Source: Entomortierella parvispora
Taxonomy: Eukaryota > Mortierellomycota > Mortierellomycetes > Mortierellales > Mortierellaceae
Assembly: GCA_963573315.1 (NCBI GenBank)
Contig: OY752150.1
Coordinates: 1,736,001 to 1,800,000, forward strand
Length of the DNA: 64,000 bases
Reading direction: 5' to 3'
Part shown: positions 9,621 to 18,294 of the stretch, piece by piece
Numbering within the stretch: the stretch's first letter is position 1
How the letters are laid out: each line of letters starts with the position of its first letter
Program-made: the position numbers and the translations under genes
The notes under the pieces: model-generated
Databases searched by the model: none
What the model was told of the DNA's origin: nothing
What the model saw: the letters and a program-made list of their open reading frames with translations, nothing else

Positions 9621-10729
9621 GAATCAAATTCGAAAGACACACCTTCGACGGAAACAGCTGCAAGGCGGGCTTTCTTGACAGGACAATCACCAGCAAAGTG
9701 ATTCTTTCCACCACAGTAAAGACAGAGCTTGTTGTCGCGACGACGTTGTTTCTCTTCAGCGGTGATGTGCTTGACACGCACAGTATCAAGATCCATATCA
9801 GTTGAGGAGGAGGCAGCGGCAGAGGAGGTCGCGGCTGGGGTAGTGGATCTTCGGGACCAAGAGTTGTTCGAGTGGTGAGCTCGAGTGCCAAAACGCTGAT
9901 CGCGCGCACGCGAGACATGGTTTTGGTACGCAGTGGAGGCAGCAGCCTGGGCGTCACGGAGGGTCTTGAGGTTGTGCATCTGAGCTGTCAACAGGGATTT
10001 GACATCGGATGACAGACCATCCTTGAAACGGGCAAGAAGAGCAACCTCGTTCCAACCGGATTGAGAGGCTAGAGGCTGGAACTTGGCGATGTACTCCGAG
10101 ACTGTGCCGTTCTGGCGGAGACGGATGAGTCGATTGTTGATATCATCGGCGTGAAGGTGGTTACCATAGAGGTCGTTGAGGAGGTCGGCAAAGAGTTCCC
10201 AGTCAGACAAGTAACCTTCGGTATCTTGGGCGCGGCCGATGACGTACGGGGCAAAGAACTCTGCGGGAAGGCCTTCCATTGACTGTAAGGCCAGATTAAT
10301 CTTGTCGACGTCAGTTCTGAAAGATCTGGGATGTCTCGAGAACACGGTGTTGAGTTGCGACATGAACTGGTTCAGCGACATGCCATTGGGATCACCCTTG
10401 AACTTGGTCGTGAGGGCGTTCGGGACTGGAACGTTGAGACCACGCTGAGCCAATTGGACAAGGATCTCTTGGACTTGGAGTTGATATTCTTGTTGGCGGG
10501 TTTGGTTCTCGGCGAGGGTCTGGATAGCCTCTTGGACAACAGAGGCGGACGAAGTGCTCGATGTGGCCTCGGCCATGGCAGTCATCTGCTGTTGCAGAAC
10601 TTCTACCTGTTGCATGGCAGCTTGCAGATGCTGGAGGACAACTTGGGGATTAACGTCTGAGTTCTCAGCTTGCTCGGCGATGTGGTGCAGGGTGTAGATA
10701 CCCTGCTGGTCGTGTTGGTTGTGGTCCAT
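9602..10729 (-). CDS. gag: Gag protein of element B
   Basis: A 375-residue Gag starting at the first ATG after the leader. The N-terminal third is Gln-rich and probably coiled-coil, followed by the retrotransposon Gag/capsid fold (motif EGYLSDWELFADLLNDLYG) and one CCHC zinc knuckle near residue 340 (C-LY-C-GGKN-H-FAGD-C). It ends with TAG at 9602-9604. It has no close sequence likeness to the Gag of element A, so A and B belong to different families. Confidence 0.93.
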   Translation of the reverse strand: MDHNQHDQQGIYTLHHIAEQAENSDVNPQVVLQHLQAAMQQVEVLQQQMTAMAEATSSTSSASVVQEAIQTLAENQTRQQEYQLQVQEILVQLAQRGLNVPVPNALTTKFKGDPNGMSLNQFMSQLNTVFSRHPRSFRTDVDKINLALQSMEGLPAEFFAPYVIGRAQDTEGYLSDWELFADLLNDLYGNHLHADDINNRLIRLRQNGTVSEYIAKFQPLASQSGWNEVALLARFKDGLSSDVKSLLTAQMHNLKTLRDAQAAASTAYQNHVSRARDQRFGTRAHHSNNSWSRRSTTPAATSSAAASSSTDMDLDTVRVKHITAEEKQRRRDNKLCLYCGGKNHFAGDCPVKKARLAAVSVEGVSFEFDSENESA

Positions 10730-11067
10730 GGTAGCGAAAACGGAGAGGGAACAAGTGGACGAGGGTCGTTTTCAGCGGATTTTGATAACAGAAATGTGGA
10801 AAAATAAGCTTTTTTAAAGATTTCCTGTGCGCGAGCAATGCAAGTTTTCGCGGGCCAAGGAGAGCAGGAAATGCGCAAGAAGAAGAACGGTGGAGAAACA
10901 AGAAGTCGACCAGTTTACTTTTATCGACGCGAATGACCCCGGACGGTGGATTGCGGACAGTAACCCTGGGACAGGTGAACTATTACTAAAAGGGAGTTGC
11001 TGCAAAATGGAAGCAGCAAGAGTGGAGGAGTGTGTCTGGAAGGAAAGCGAGAAGGCAGGATGTGTTG

Positions 11068-11076
11068 AGTCTGCAA
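11068..11076 (-). promoter_or_regulatory. Self-priming primer-binding site of element B
   Basis: Just inside the 5' LTR the minus strand reads TTGCAGACT. Its exact complement AGTCTGCAA lies in the same LTR at 11136-11144, about 35 bp downstream of the TATA box, where the transcript should begin. A PBS that pairs with the 5' end of the element's own RNA is the hallmark of Tf1/Tf2-type elements. The 9-bp match is seen; priming is inferred. Confidence 0.75.
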
Positions 11077-11528
11077 TGTCACGATCGGACAAGACAGGGA
11101 CAAGAAGGTGAAGGAAAGGTGTGGTTTATTGTGAATTGCAGACTGAGGAACAAAGCAAGAGGACAGGGGGGTTTATATACTAGAGAGTGATGAAGGCCTG
11201 GACCCAGGCCTACGTTGAGTCAGAGATGACACGAAAGAGTAGGATACATATCCGGGCAGGTACTAATCATAAGCCGGACCTATGAGTAGGGTCCGGGATG
11301 GCAACATAGATGAAGGAGAACGAGATGGAGGTCCTGATAGGTGCGGCTGAGAGATACGTACTAAGGGTAGCTATAGCCCTAGGTCCAGAACCTGGACGCC
11401 AGGGGTACTCGTCGGAGATCAGAGGACAAGCCAATGAGTGCGGATACAGATCCTAGGTTCGCGATCCTAGACCAGAGGTACAAGAGACGCGTACTTCGTA
11501 CGATCTGAGTCTGCGACGTTTCGTGACA
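11077..11528 (-). repeat. 5' LTR of element B
   Basis: 452 bp, same ends as the LTR at 5520. It contains the promoter that drives gag-pol: TATATAAA (minus strand, 11172-11179) and the probable start at 11144, leaving an R-U5 of about 68 nt before the PBS. Four of its six differences from the 3' LTR fall in the last 24 bp next to the PBS. Confidence 0.95.
11172..11179 (-). promoter_or_regulatory. TATA box of element B
   Basis: TATATAAA on the minus strand, 35 bp before the inferred transcript start at 11144. The same motif is in the 3' LTR and in the LTR fragment ending at 12762. Confidence 0.75.
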
Positions 11529-11533
11529 GGTAA
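11529..11533. repeat. Target-site duplication GGTAA, right copy
   Basis: GGTAA directly follows the LTR end TGACA at 11528 and matches 5515-5519. Confidence 0.92.
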
Positions 11534-11739
11534 GACAATACTTGGTAAAATGGAAAGGCTATGACGAGTCTGAAAACTCAGAGATTCCCTATGAGAACTT
11601 CGATGCTAAGACAACCGTGGCTCTTTACCATGCAAAACTGAATGCTCAAAACCCAAATGTTCTTGCACGCAAAGGAAAGCAGCTTCAGAAGAAGCAAGTC
11701 ACCTTTCAAAAGCAAATTGAAATGATCGAGGATTCTTAA
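11534..11739 (+). pseudogene. Element C: chromodomain second half and C-terminus of integrase
   Basis: The plus-strand frame gives the rest of the chromodomain (QYLVKWKGYDESENSEIPYE) and a basic, Lys/Gln-rich tail, ending in TAA at 11737-11739. When element B plus one GGTAA is ignored, this joins in frame to the fragment ending at 5519. It shows that B landed inside codons of the chromodomain of an otherwise unbroken C-terminal integrase. Confidence 0.88.
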
Positions 11740-12117
11740 TCAGCAACAGCTCCTTGCTGGCTTGAGATCCTTGCCCTACTGAAGGATACCCCAACGGGAT
11801 CCATGATGAAGGTTTTGTACGCGTGCTACGCATGACGTTTTCCCTTCGACCACCATGCCAGGAACTTTCCTGTTGAGGTTTTATTTTTTTGCCCTCATAT
11901 CCATCCAACCTGCCTGAGGTTTTATCTTTTTCCTTCATTGCTGCCAACCACCACTGGTGAGGTTTATTTTTTTCCTCGCAACTTGCCGCAAAGCTGTTGG
12001 TTCTGCTGGGCTATAGTCTGGGGGGAGCCGTGTTGCGGATAGGGAGTTTTATCCCTGTGTACCCTTATAATTTTTATTTTTAATTAACGAGGATACGCTG
12101 TCGGTGACGTGTACTCC
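11740..12117 (+). other. Element C 3' non-coding part, tentative polypurine tract and LTR start
   Basis: After the integrase stop there are three copies of a GAGGTTTTATTTTTTT-like unit (about 11875, 11916 and 11959), then a purine run CTGGGGGGAG at 12019-12028, then TGTTGCGGATAGGGAG at 12031. A purine run followed by TGTT fits a polypurine tract and the start of an LTR of element C. The LTR would be cut at 12117 by the solo LTR. No second copy is in the window, so this is tentative. Confidence 0.4.
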
Positions 12118-12453
12118 TGTCACGAACCGTCGTATACTCAGATCGGAAGCACGCGTCCCGTCACGAAATACGATACGTAATCCTCGTTCCTACCGAGATG
12201 TGACGATACCTCAAGAGCTTATCTCGCACTCCTGTTAAACCCAGATCCTGGCGTCAAGGCCCTGGGGCCAAGACCAGCTCCACCCGAGTTTCAGCCCCAG
12301 ATCCAACGACACTAATGTTCCGGCACCACTTCTTCCGTTTTCCGACTTTAGGTAAATAGCTGGTGCCTTTGCCCCTTTTGTCCTTCAGTCTGCAATTCAC
12401 AATAAACCATATCTTTCCTTTCCTTCTTGTTCCTGCCTTGTCTGACCGTGACA
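12118..12453 (-). repeat. Solo LTR related to element B, flanked by ACTCC duplication
   Basis: The segment starts TGTCACGAACCG and ends ..GACCGTGACA, the same terminal bases as the element B LTRs in the same orientation. At 336 bp it is shorter and diverged in the middle. ACTCC lies at 12113-12117 and again at 12454-12458, a perfect 5-bp target duplication. No internal region is present, so this is a solo LTR left by recombination between the two LTRs of a full insertion. Confidence 0.85.
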
Positions 12454-12458
12454 ACTCC

Positions 12459-12762
12459 ATACACGTCCGGGCAGGCCTATTTCTTGTCCTGCCCATCCGA
12501 TGCAATAAAGACACCTTTCTTCCTTCCCGTTATTTTGGTCATACTTCGCACTACTCATAGGTCTGGCTTACGATTAGTAACTACTCGGATATGTTTCCTA
12601 CTCTTCCGTGTTCTCTCTGACTCAACGCAGGCCTGGTCCAGGCCTTCATCACCCTCTAGTATATAAACCCCCCTGTCCTCTTGCTTTGTTCCTCATTCTG
12701 CAATTCACAGTAAGCCACACCTTTCCTTCACCTTCTTGTTCCTGCCTTGTCTGACCGTGACA
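12459..12762 (-). repeat. Partial LTR of the element B family
   Basis: From about 12545 to 12762 the sequence closely follows the promoter half of the element B LTR, including TATATAAA and the AGTCTGCAA-like start (one mismatch), and ends CCGTGACA. The other half is missing or displaced by the solo LTR inserted at 12118. It stops exactly where integrase-like codons begin at 12763, so it was probably itself inserted in an integrase gene. Confidence 0.75.
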
Positions 12763-12857
12763 GAACGCTTGCAGTACATGACTGGAGTAATCTTTCCAGC
12801 AGAGGAAGAAAAAGTGAAAGAAACGCAGTGAAAAATGATCAAACGGTTCAATATATA
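12763..12857 (+). pseudogene. Integrase C-terminal relic
   Basis: The plus-strand frame reads ERLQYMTGVIFPAEEEKVK then ETQ, a stop, and KMIKRF. It is clearly similar to the matching segment of element C (ERLKYMTNLVFPAISAKAKA, TQQKMINAF). It is short and carries a stop, so it is a dead fragment of a relative of element C. Confidence 0.7.
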
Positions 12858-13028
12858 TGTGTGTTTGTGACATTTTATTTGCCATGGCAAGCCAACATGA
12901 GCTACTACACCACTTGGCTAGTGGCGAAATCACGGAAACGGCTAGGAGCATTTAGCAAATTAGCATAATTTACATCCCTGTGCTTTTCTCCCCTTGGCTT
13001 TTGCTTTTGTATGGTGTGTGTTCATTAT

Positions 13029-15378
13029 TCACGCAACGTGAGTCCACTTCTTTCCTGAAGTAACGACCAACTTCCTGAAAGCTTCATCTCGATGAACTAC
13101 ATTCTGGAACGCCATAACACGGCCGTCAACGTCTGTGATATCAAGCCCAGGCATCGACCATATACCCAGATTCATTGATTTTGATTTTTTGATCGTATCA
13201 ATATCTTCCCAATGGACTTGCAGTTCGATTTCGCGACCCAGAAGTTTTGAGGATCTGAACAAGATAGCTTCTTCAGTTATAACTAATTTCCCAGGTTTCC
13301 CCCGCAGCAGGCAATGAAATTCTAGATGGTAAATGAAAGAGGGAGGAGGTAAGATTGTAAGACAGAGTAAGTATGTAGGCTGCTATTGAGTTGAATATGG
13401 CACATCAGCAGCAGATATATTAATCAAAAATCGTAGATACCCAATCTTTCCTGAGGTTCTTCGGTGCCATGCATCATATCCACAGATCCAAAAGAGGTGC
13501 TCGATCCTGATCGTAGCCGCCGTGTTCGCTTTTGGTACTCATATTTAATCTTGGAGGCAGGTGATAGGCCCGCTATAAACGACGCCGAATCCTTCTGCAC
13601 AGTATCCTCGTCGTTGTATTTTTCATCCGGATACTCTTGCGCAAAGTCAAGGCTGTGTTCTGACATATTAATATCTTCCATTGACGACTGATCTGCAATG
13701 GCAAATGCTATCTCTGCTGCATTCCCTACCATCGCATTTGTGATGGGAGAGCTTTTAAAATCCGCAGACGATGAAGGAAGACCTCCACGATGGCGACGAC
13801 TCTCGGCATCGGATAAAGTAGAGCACTGCCGTAGCTCCTCGTCCTCTTGCTGCCGTGTCATAAGCTCAACCACAAGCTCGGCATTCGTGGGGACACCCCA
13901 AAGTATCCATTCCAGTGGGGAGAAGACATGACCGAACCGAGGGTAAAATTTCTGTAAGGGCAGAAGAAAGAAGAACTCAACTCCAATGAAAAAACCTAGC
14001 ATCGGATGGTACAAAGATCGTTCAAATTTAGACATCTTTGAGAATGTACAGGAAAAATACGTCGTGAAGAAGGAACTCACCAACCGCAGGGACAACCATG
14101 AATTGAAAGAAGGTCGAGATGAAGACATAGAATAGTAACAGCGCGACCATACGCCACGTCTGATCCGGGTTTTCCCAACGGATTAAGCTATCAACGCAAA
14201 GGTACTTCAGTCAGAAACAAACGCAGTTGGGTCTCTGGTTTGCGAAGACATTGCATCGAGACGGTCATTACTTCTTCAATCGCTCCAAGTAGGTGATATT
14301 CTCGTCTAGCAATGCTTGACCATAAGGTCCCCAGATCTTGGTCATTTGTGAAATCCAATCCGTGAGATCCTTGGAATGGATGAGTTCTCGTAACTGTGAG
14401 TGCATTTTAGTACTTCTTTTCGGCTCTTTCCTTTTGTTAGGGTCGCTCTGATTGGAAGGAGCCGTTGCGGTAGGCACTTGGAGGATCCCAAAGACGTTAT
14501 CCAAAAATCCGAATCTGTTGCTGAGTATCTTCAATACAAGCAAAGAAATACAGCCCGGTAACCACAACCTGTAGAACCAGAGCAAGAAATACAGCTTTCA
14601 CCCCGCAAACAAATATGTTAGGTATTATCCAGCCGCAAGACTGTCCGTATCCGCAAAACAAAGGCAAAGAGGTACTTACAGTGCACCATGCAGATGTTAG
14701 TACAGGGTTCCTCCAGTACACAACATGGTCAACATATAAACCCAAAGACTGCGCGGAGCTGGAGGTATCATAGAGTCGACTTAGTAACGCCTTGATTTTG
14801 GACCATTGCAGTGGCTCTGGCTTTTGGGTCCTGTCATCACGCGCCAAGGACTCGACGAAGTATGTAAAGTGCTACGATAGGTAAAAATACCAGTAGACAA
14901 CGAGATTAATGAGATGCTCCAACTGTTAAATATCAGCTGAAAAAGACACATACCGCCCAAATATAGAGTCGAAAGTCCAAGATTCGCTTTCCTGTTTCAC
15001 TCTCAATTCTCGTGAAGTCATCACGATCTGGCCTGGGAATTTTTTTTGCAACGGTCCTTCTCCGCCGGATCTCTTGTACTTGACGGTCGAACTGAAAAGA
15101 GATTTCCTCTTTATTCTGAGTCGACTGCGCATTCCGACGACCTTGTGCCATGAAAGGAGTGTGGGACTCCGGTCTATTGCTCGCGCGGGGTAGCACTTGC
15201 TCTAAAGGATAAGAGCCATTCATAGCACCACTGACGCTGGACGCTGCAGGCGTCACAACCAACCTTGGTGTAGGCTGCGTTGGTACTCTGGCTGTCTTTG
15301 TTGCTGCAAGGGAGAGAAATTCATCACTTGCACCAGATGTTGTGGCGGAGGGTGTAACCTACGCTTACATAAAGGCAT
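13029..15378 (-). CDS. GRAMD4-like membrane protein with C-terminal GRAM domain
   Basis: I assembled about seven exons on the minus strand. A 10-nt first exon (ATG at 15376-15378) joins exon 2 at 15303; the start is plausible but not certain. The protein has a charged N-terminus, a first hydrophobic region around 14500-14750 (WCTLYFLLWFYRLWLPG), a helical segment (WGPYGQALLDENITYLERLK), a second membrane region (MVALLLFYVFISTFFQF, FFIGVEFFFLLPL), an acidic linker and a C-terminal GRAM domain (LVITEEAILFRSSKLLG ... NVVHRDEAF). Order and motifs match animal GRAMD4, a membrane protein of mitochondria/ER. GRAM domains bind phosphoinositides or other lipids. One splice junction, near 14050-14085, lacks a convincing donor in my model, so the exon ends there are uncertain. 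It is the first ordinary gene beside the transposon nest. Confidence 0.75.
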
Positions 15379-15707
15379 GTGTCAGAATGAAAGCAGGGCG
15401 TCAGTGGTCGTTCATTCATGCAAGCATGCACACGCTCTGACCAATACCAATACTCGCACATACGAGCGCAGGGTCATGCGCAGCCTCTGAGCCCAAGGAT
15501 TCCATGGGCCGGCGCTGTGGCAGTGGGGGGGGGAGTGACATTGGAGGTAGATGAATGAAATGGAAGTAAGGAAACGAATAAATTTATTATTGTGACCTCG
15601 CAACTTTTTTTCCACAGTCGAGCAAGGGCCAGGCGGTGGATGAACTAAACTGGTGGACAACCACGACGACTACCGAGTGACGATCAAGGCGGAGCGGAAT
15701 AGTCTTA
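15379..15707. other. Intergenic, no gene seen
   Basis: Upstream side of the GRAMD4-like gene. Only short unsupported frames and a G9 run near 15526 are present. It should hold that gene's promoter, but I recognise no specific element. Confidence 0.5.
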
Positions 15708-16590
15708 GTATGCAGTGGTCACCGAACGTGCCGAATCCAAGGGAAGGGTCTCCAGAGGGCGGAATCCACGCTTATGTTGCTGAATGTGCATCAGCAGAGA
15801 TTGTCAAAATAGGGGTCAGAATGTCGCGCCTGCATGCCCGTGAATGTGTCAGTGTGTCAGAAGCATTCCATGCAGCCTTTTGATATGTTGCAAGCGACGA
15901 GTAGTGCCACTGCGGCAGCTGAAGAAAGTGTGGAGTAGTCTAGTGCTCGCTTCAGTGCTAGCCATGTTGTAGATGGCAATGGCCATTTGTTGCAAGTGGT
16001 GTATCCTGCTCAGCAGCTTCCGAATCGCTTCATCCGTCCTTCGCATTTTTTTCTATTTTTTATTTTTTCTTGTCAAAGGTCCCTCCAACAGTGGACTTCG
16101 CATCCGTCCTTGCAGGAGGCCGCATGAACGATGGGGGGGTTTTTTTTGCAACATTTTATTTGCCATGCCGAACCAAAAAAGTGGAGTATGTAAACTGCAC
16201 TATCTACGACCTGACGCAGCCGCGTGGTCTAACGATCCCCGCCCAACAAATGCCACGACTCGTCGCTGTGTAATATTGGAGAGTAACATGTTACAAAAAA
16301 TGCTCTAATGTCGATAGATGAACTTGGCCGCGTGTGTAAGCCAACAGTCGATTGTCCGCCAAAACAGGGTCGTCCTGGACACCAGGGCAGAGGCCTTGGA
16401 TACGGTCAGCGAAGAGCGCGCCACATTCCATGGCAGGCCAGGCTCTACTTGTCGTTTCATCTTGGGGCGGATACCGCGTTCCTTCTCCCATGCAATGGTG
16501 ATTTCGCAACGGTGCTTTCATACTTTCGCGAGGACGTCTCTATCCAGGCGGCGGACAAACTGGTGTGCGACCGCGACTACAACCGAGCTT
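15708..16590. repeat. Diverged repeat, copy 1, with LINE-like 3' end in minus orientation
   Basis: Blocks at 15706-15740, 15795-15935 and 16141-16520 reappear in the same order and orientation at 16663-16700, 16990-17135 and 17440-17890. The third block, read on the minus strand, ends ..GGCAAATAAAATGTTGC followed by A8, that is, a polyadenylation signal and short poly(A). On that strand 16291-16521 encodes a peptide (ADRIQGLCPGVQDDPVLAD) matching the one in copy 2. It looks like the truncated 3' end of a non-LTR retrotransposon in older repeated sequence. I could not identify the protein family. Confidence 0.6.
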
Positions 16591-16662
16591 TGAATACTGG
16601 TGTCCATGCGTCGATCAACTTACTGTCAAACCGAGGTTTTTGGTCTGAACTATGGTTTGACA

Positions 16663-17436
16663 GTAGTATGCAGTGACTAGCGAGCGTGCCGAGTCCAAAG
16701 GTGGAGTGTCCTCGCCAAATTTCGGTGGGCGCAACGTGGACAAGTCGTTGAAAGCAGAGTAAAGTGACGCACATCCTTGGGATGGTGCCAATACATTGCT
16801 ACCTCCGTTTCCAGCTCTCGGGCTTGCTGTTTGCTGTGTCTAGAAAGTTTTCCTTCGTTGGATTTCTTAATGGCGGCACGGCCCCACTTTGGAATCGAAG
16901 CCACAGCGTCCTCCCAAATGAGCCTCTTGTTGTAATGACTCTACAAACCCACACATGATTGTTGTCCTCTGGTGCTCTGCGACACAAACTAGCAGAGATT
17001 GTCAGGATACAGGTCAGGATATAGGTCAGGATATCGCTCCTGCATGACCGTGAGTGTCGGAAGCGTTCCATGCAGCTTTTTTATATGTTGTGAACGACGA
17101 GTAGTGTCACTACGGCTGCTGAAGAAGGTGTGGACGGGCCGTTTGTCGTGGATGATTGATAGTGCTGAGCGCCACTCCACATCTTCCAGGTCGCTAATGG
17201 AATGCTTCTCTCTCTCTTCTGTGCTATCCATGTCTGATGATGGCGAATGGTCGTCTGTTGTTTGAGAAATTGTCGCAAGTCGGACTCTCCATGGCAAGAT
17301 GCTGGCAACATTTTATTTTGCAACAGTGAATCCATCTCGACGCCCCGACCGATCCGTTTTTTTCCCCTCGCGAGAGTGGAGTTTATTATCGACCGATCCG
17401 TTGGCCCTGCAAATTTAGACCGAGACCTCCTCGAAC
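16663..17436. repeat. Diverged repeat, copy 2 flanking sequence
   Basis: Matches the first two blocks of the repeat at 15708 with many substitutions and small indels, including an extra tandem GTCAGGATA-type motif at 17003-17030. No gene is supported. Confidence 0.5.
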
Positions 17437-18119
17437 TTTTTTTTTTTTTTTTTTTTTTTTTGCAACATTTTATTTGCCATGCCGAGCCAAAGAAGTGGAG
17501 TATATAAACTGAACTATCTACGACCTGACGCAGCCGCGTGGTCTAGCGATCTCCGCGCAACAAATGCCACGACTCGTCGCCGTGTAATATTGGAGAGTAA
17601 AGTGTTACAAAAAATGGATCTTCCCCATTTTTTCAAGTGTCGTTAAATGAACTTGGCCGCGTATACAGGCCAGAAGTCGATGGTCCGCCAAAATAGGGTC
17701 GTCCTGGGCTCCAGGGCAGAGGCCTTGGATGTGGTCAGCGAGGAGCGCGCCACATGGGCAAGTGTCAGGGGGCAATATCGCCCCAGAGGCATTATTCCAG
17801 GGTAAACCAGGCTGGACTTGTCGTTTCATCTTGGGGCGGATACCGCGTTCCTTCTCCCATGCAATTGTGACTTCGCAACGGTGCTTCCACACTTTAGCAA
17901 AATAATTTGGTGAAAAGATGTCCCAGGCCCGCTGTTGCCAGCGAGCACAAGTGGACGGTTGCCTTAACACGGTCTACCTCCCCTTTGCAGGGGGGCAGAG
18001 ATGGTGTCTGGTAGTCTTTTCTCAAACGACCCCGAAAGGTCGAATAAAGAAACGTCCATTCCTACCCGGAGGATTGCTAACTAGCTCTCAACTCGTGTCG
18101 ACACCTTTTGCAACATTTT
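17437..18119 (-). mobile_element. 5'-truncated LINE-like (non-LTR) insertion with poly(A) and 12-bp target duplication
   Basis: On the minus strand the segment runs from 18119 to a tail of over 20 A at about 17437-17460, with AATAAA roughly 13 nt before the tail. ACCTCCTCGAAC occurs at 17425-17436 and again at 18120-18131, directly flanking it: a 12-bp duplication as made by target-primed reverse transcription. It encodes a 121-codon open frame at 17605-17970 (KVWKHRCEVTIAWEKERGI, CPCGALLADHIQGLCPG) ending about 145 nt before the poly(A). This fits the last part of a LINE ORF2, but I cannot place the protein with certainty. It shares its 3' region with the repeat at 16141-16520. Confidence 0.7.
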
Positions 18120-18221
18120 ACCTCCTCGAACCGACTTCCACCACTTGGAACACATACATCACGTGACATCTTCTAGACAATCTCTAAAATGAAATTTTGC
18201 TCGAATGTTAAAAACGAGCTG

Positions 18222-18294
18222 GTTCTCGTAGCGTAGTGGTTAGCGCGTCACTCTTACTAAGTGAAGATCGCTGGTTCGAACCCGGCCGGGAACA
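18222..18294 (+). tRNA. tRNA-Val (anticodon UAC)
   Basis: 73 nt folding into a full cloverleaf. The acceptor stem is GTTCTCG with CGGGAAC (one G-T pair), the anticodon stem TCACT/AGTGA encloses loop CTTACTA with anticodon TAC, and the T arm is GCTGG-TTCGAAC-CCGGC. The internal A box (TAGCGTAGTGG) and B box (GGTTCGAACCC) are intact, no intron is present, and a T run follows as RNA polymerase III terminator. It lies about 100 bp from the LINE-like insertion. Confidence 0.95.

Larger units (their letters stand above)
5520..11528 (-). mobile_element. Element B: complete Tf1/sushi-like Ty3/gypsy chromovirus
   Basis: A full 6.0-kb LTR retrotransposon on the minus strand: 5' LTR 11077-11528, self-priming PBS 11068-11076, gag 9602-10729, pol in the -1 frame to 5985, polypurine tract, 3' LTR 5520-5975, all flanked by GGTAA. 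The two LTRs differ by six transitions and one 4-bp indel over about 452 bp (hand alignment), and both coding frames are open, so insertion was recent. It interrupts the chromodomain codons of element C. Related solo and partial LTRs at 12118-12762 show that the family has been active here more than once. Confidence 0.95.

Noticed and set aside
11542..11739. A stand-alone 65-codon chromodomain gene
   Set aside because: It is the second half of the element C chromodomain, split off by element B.
15412..15660. Minus-strand frame of 82 codons upstream of the GRAMD4-like gene
   Set aside because: No similarity, no conserved motif, and crosses a G9 run; not supported as a gene.
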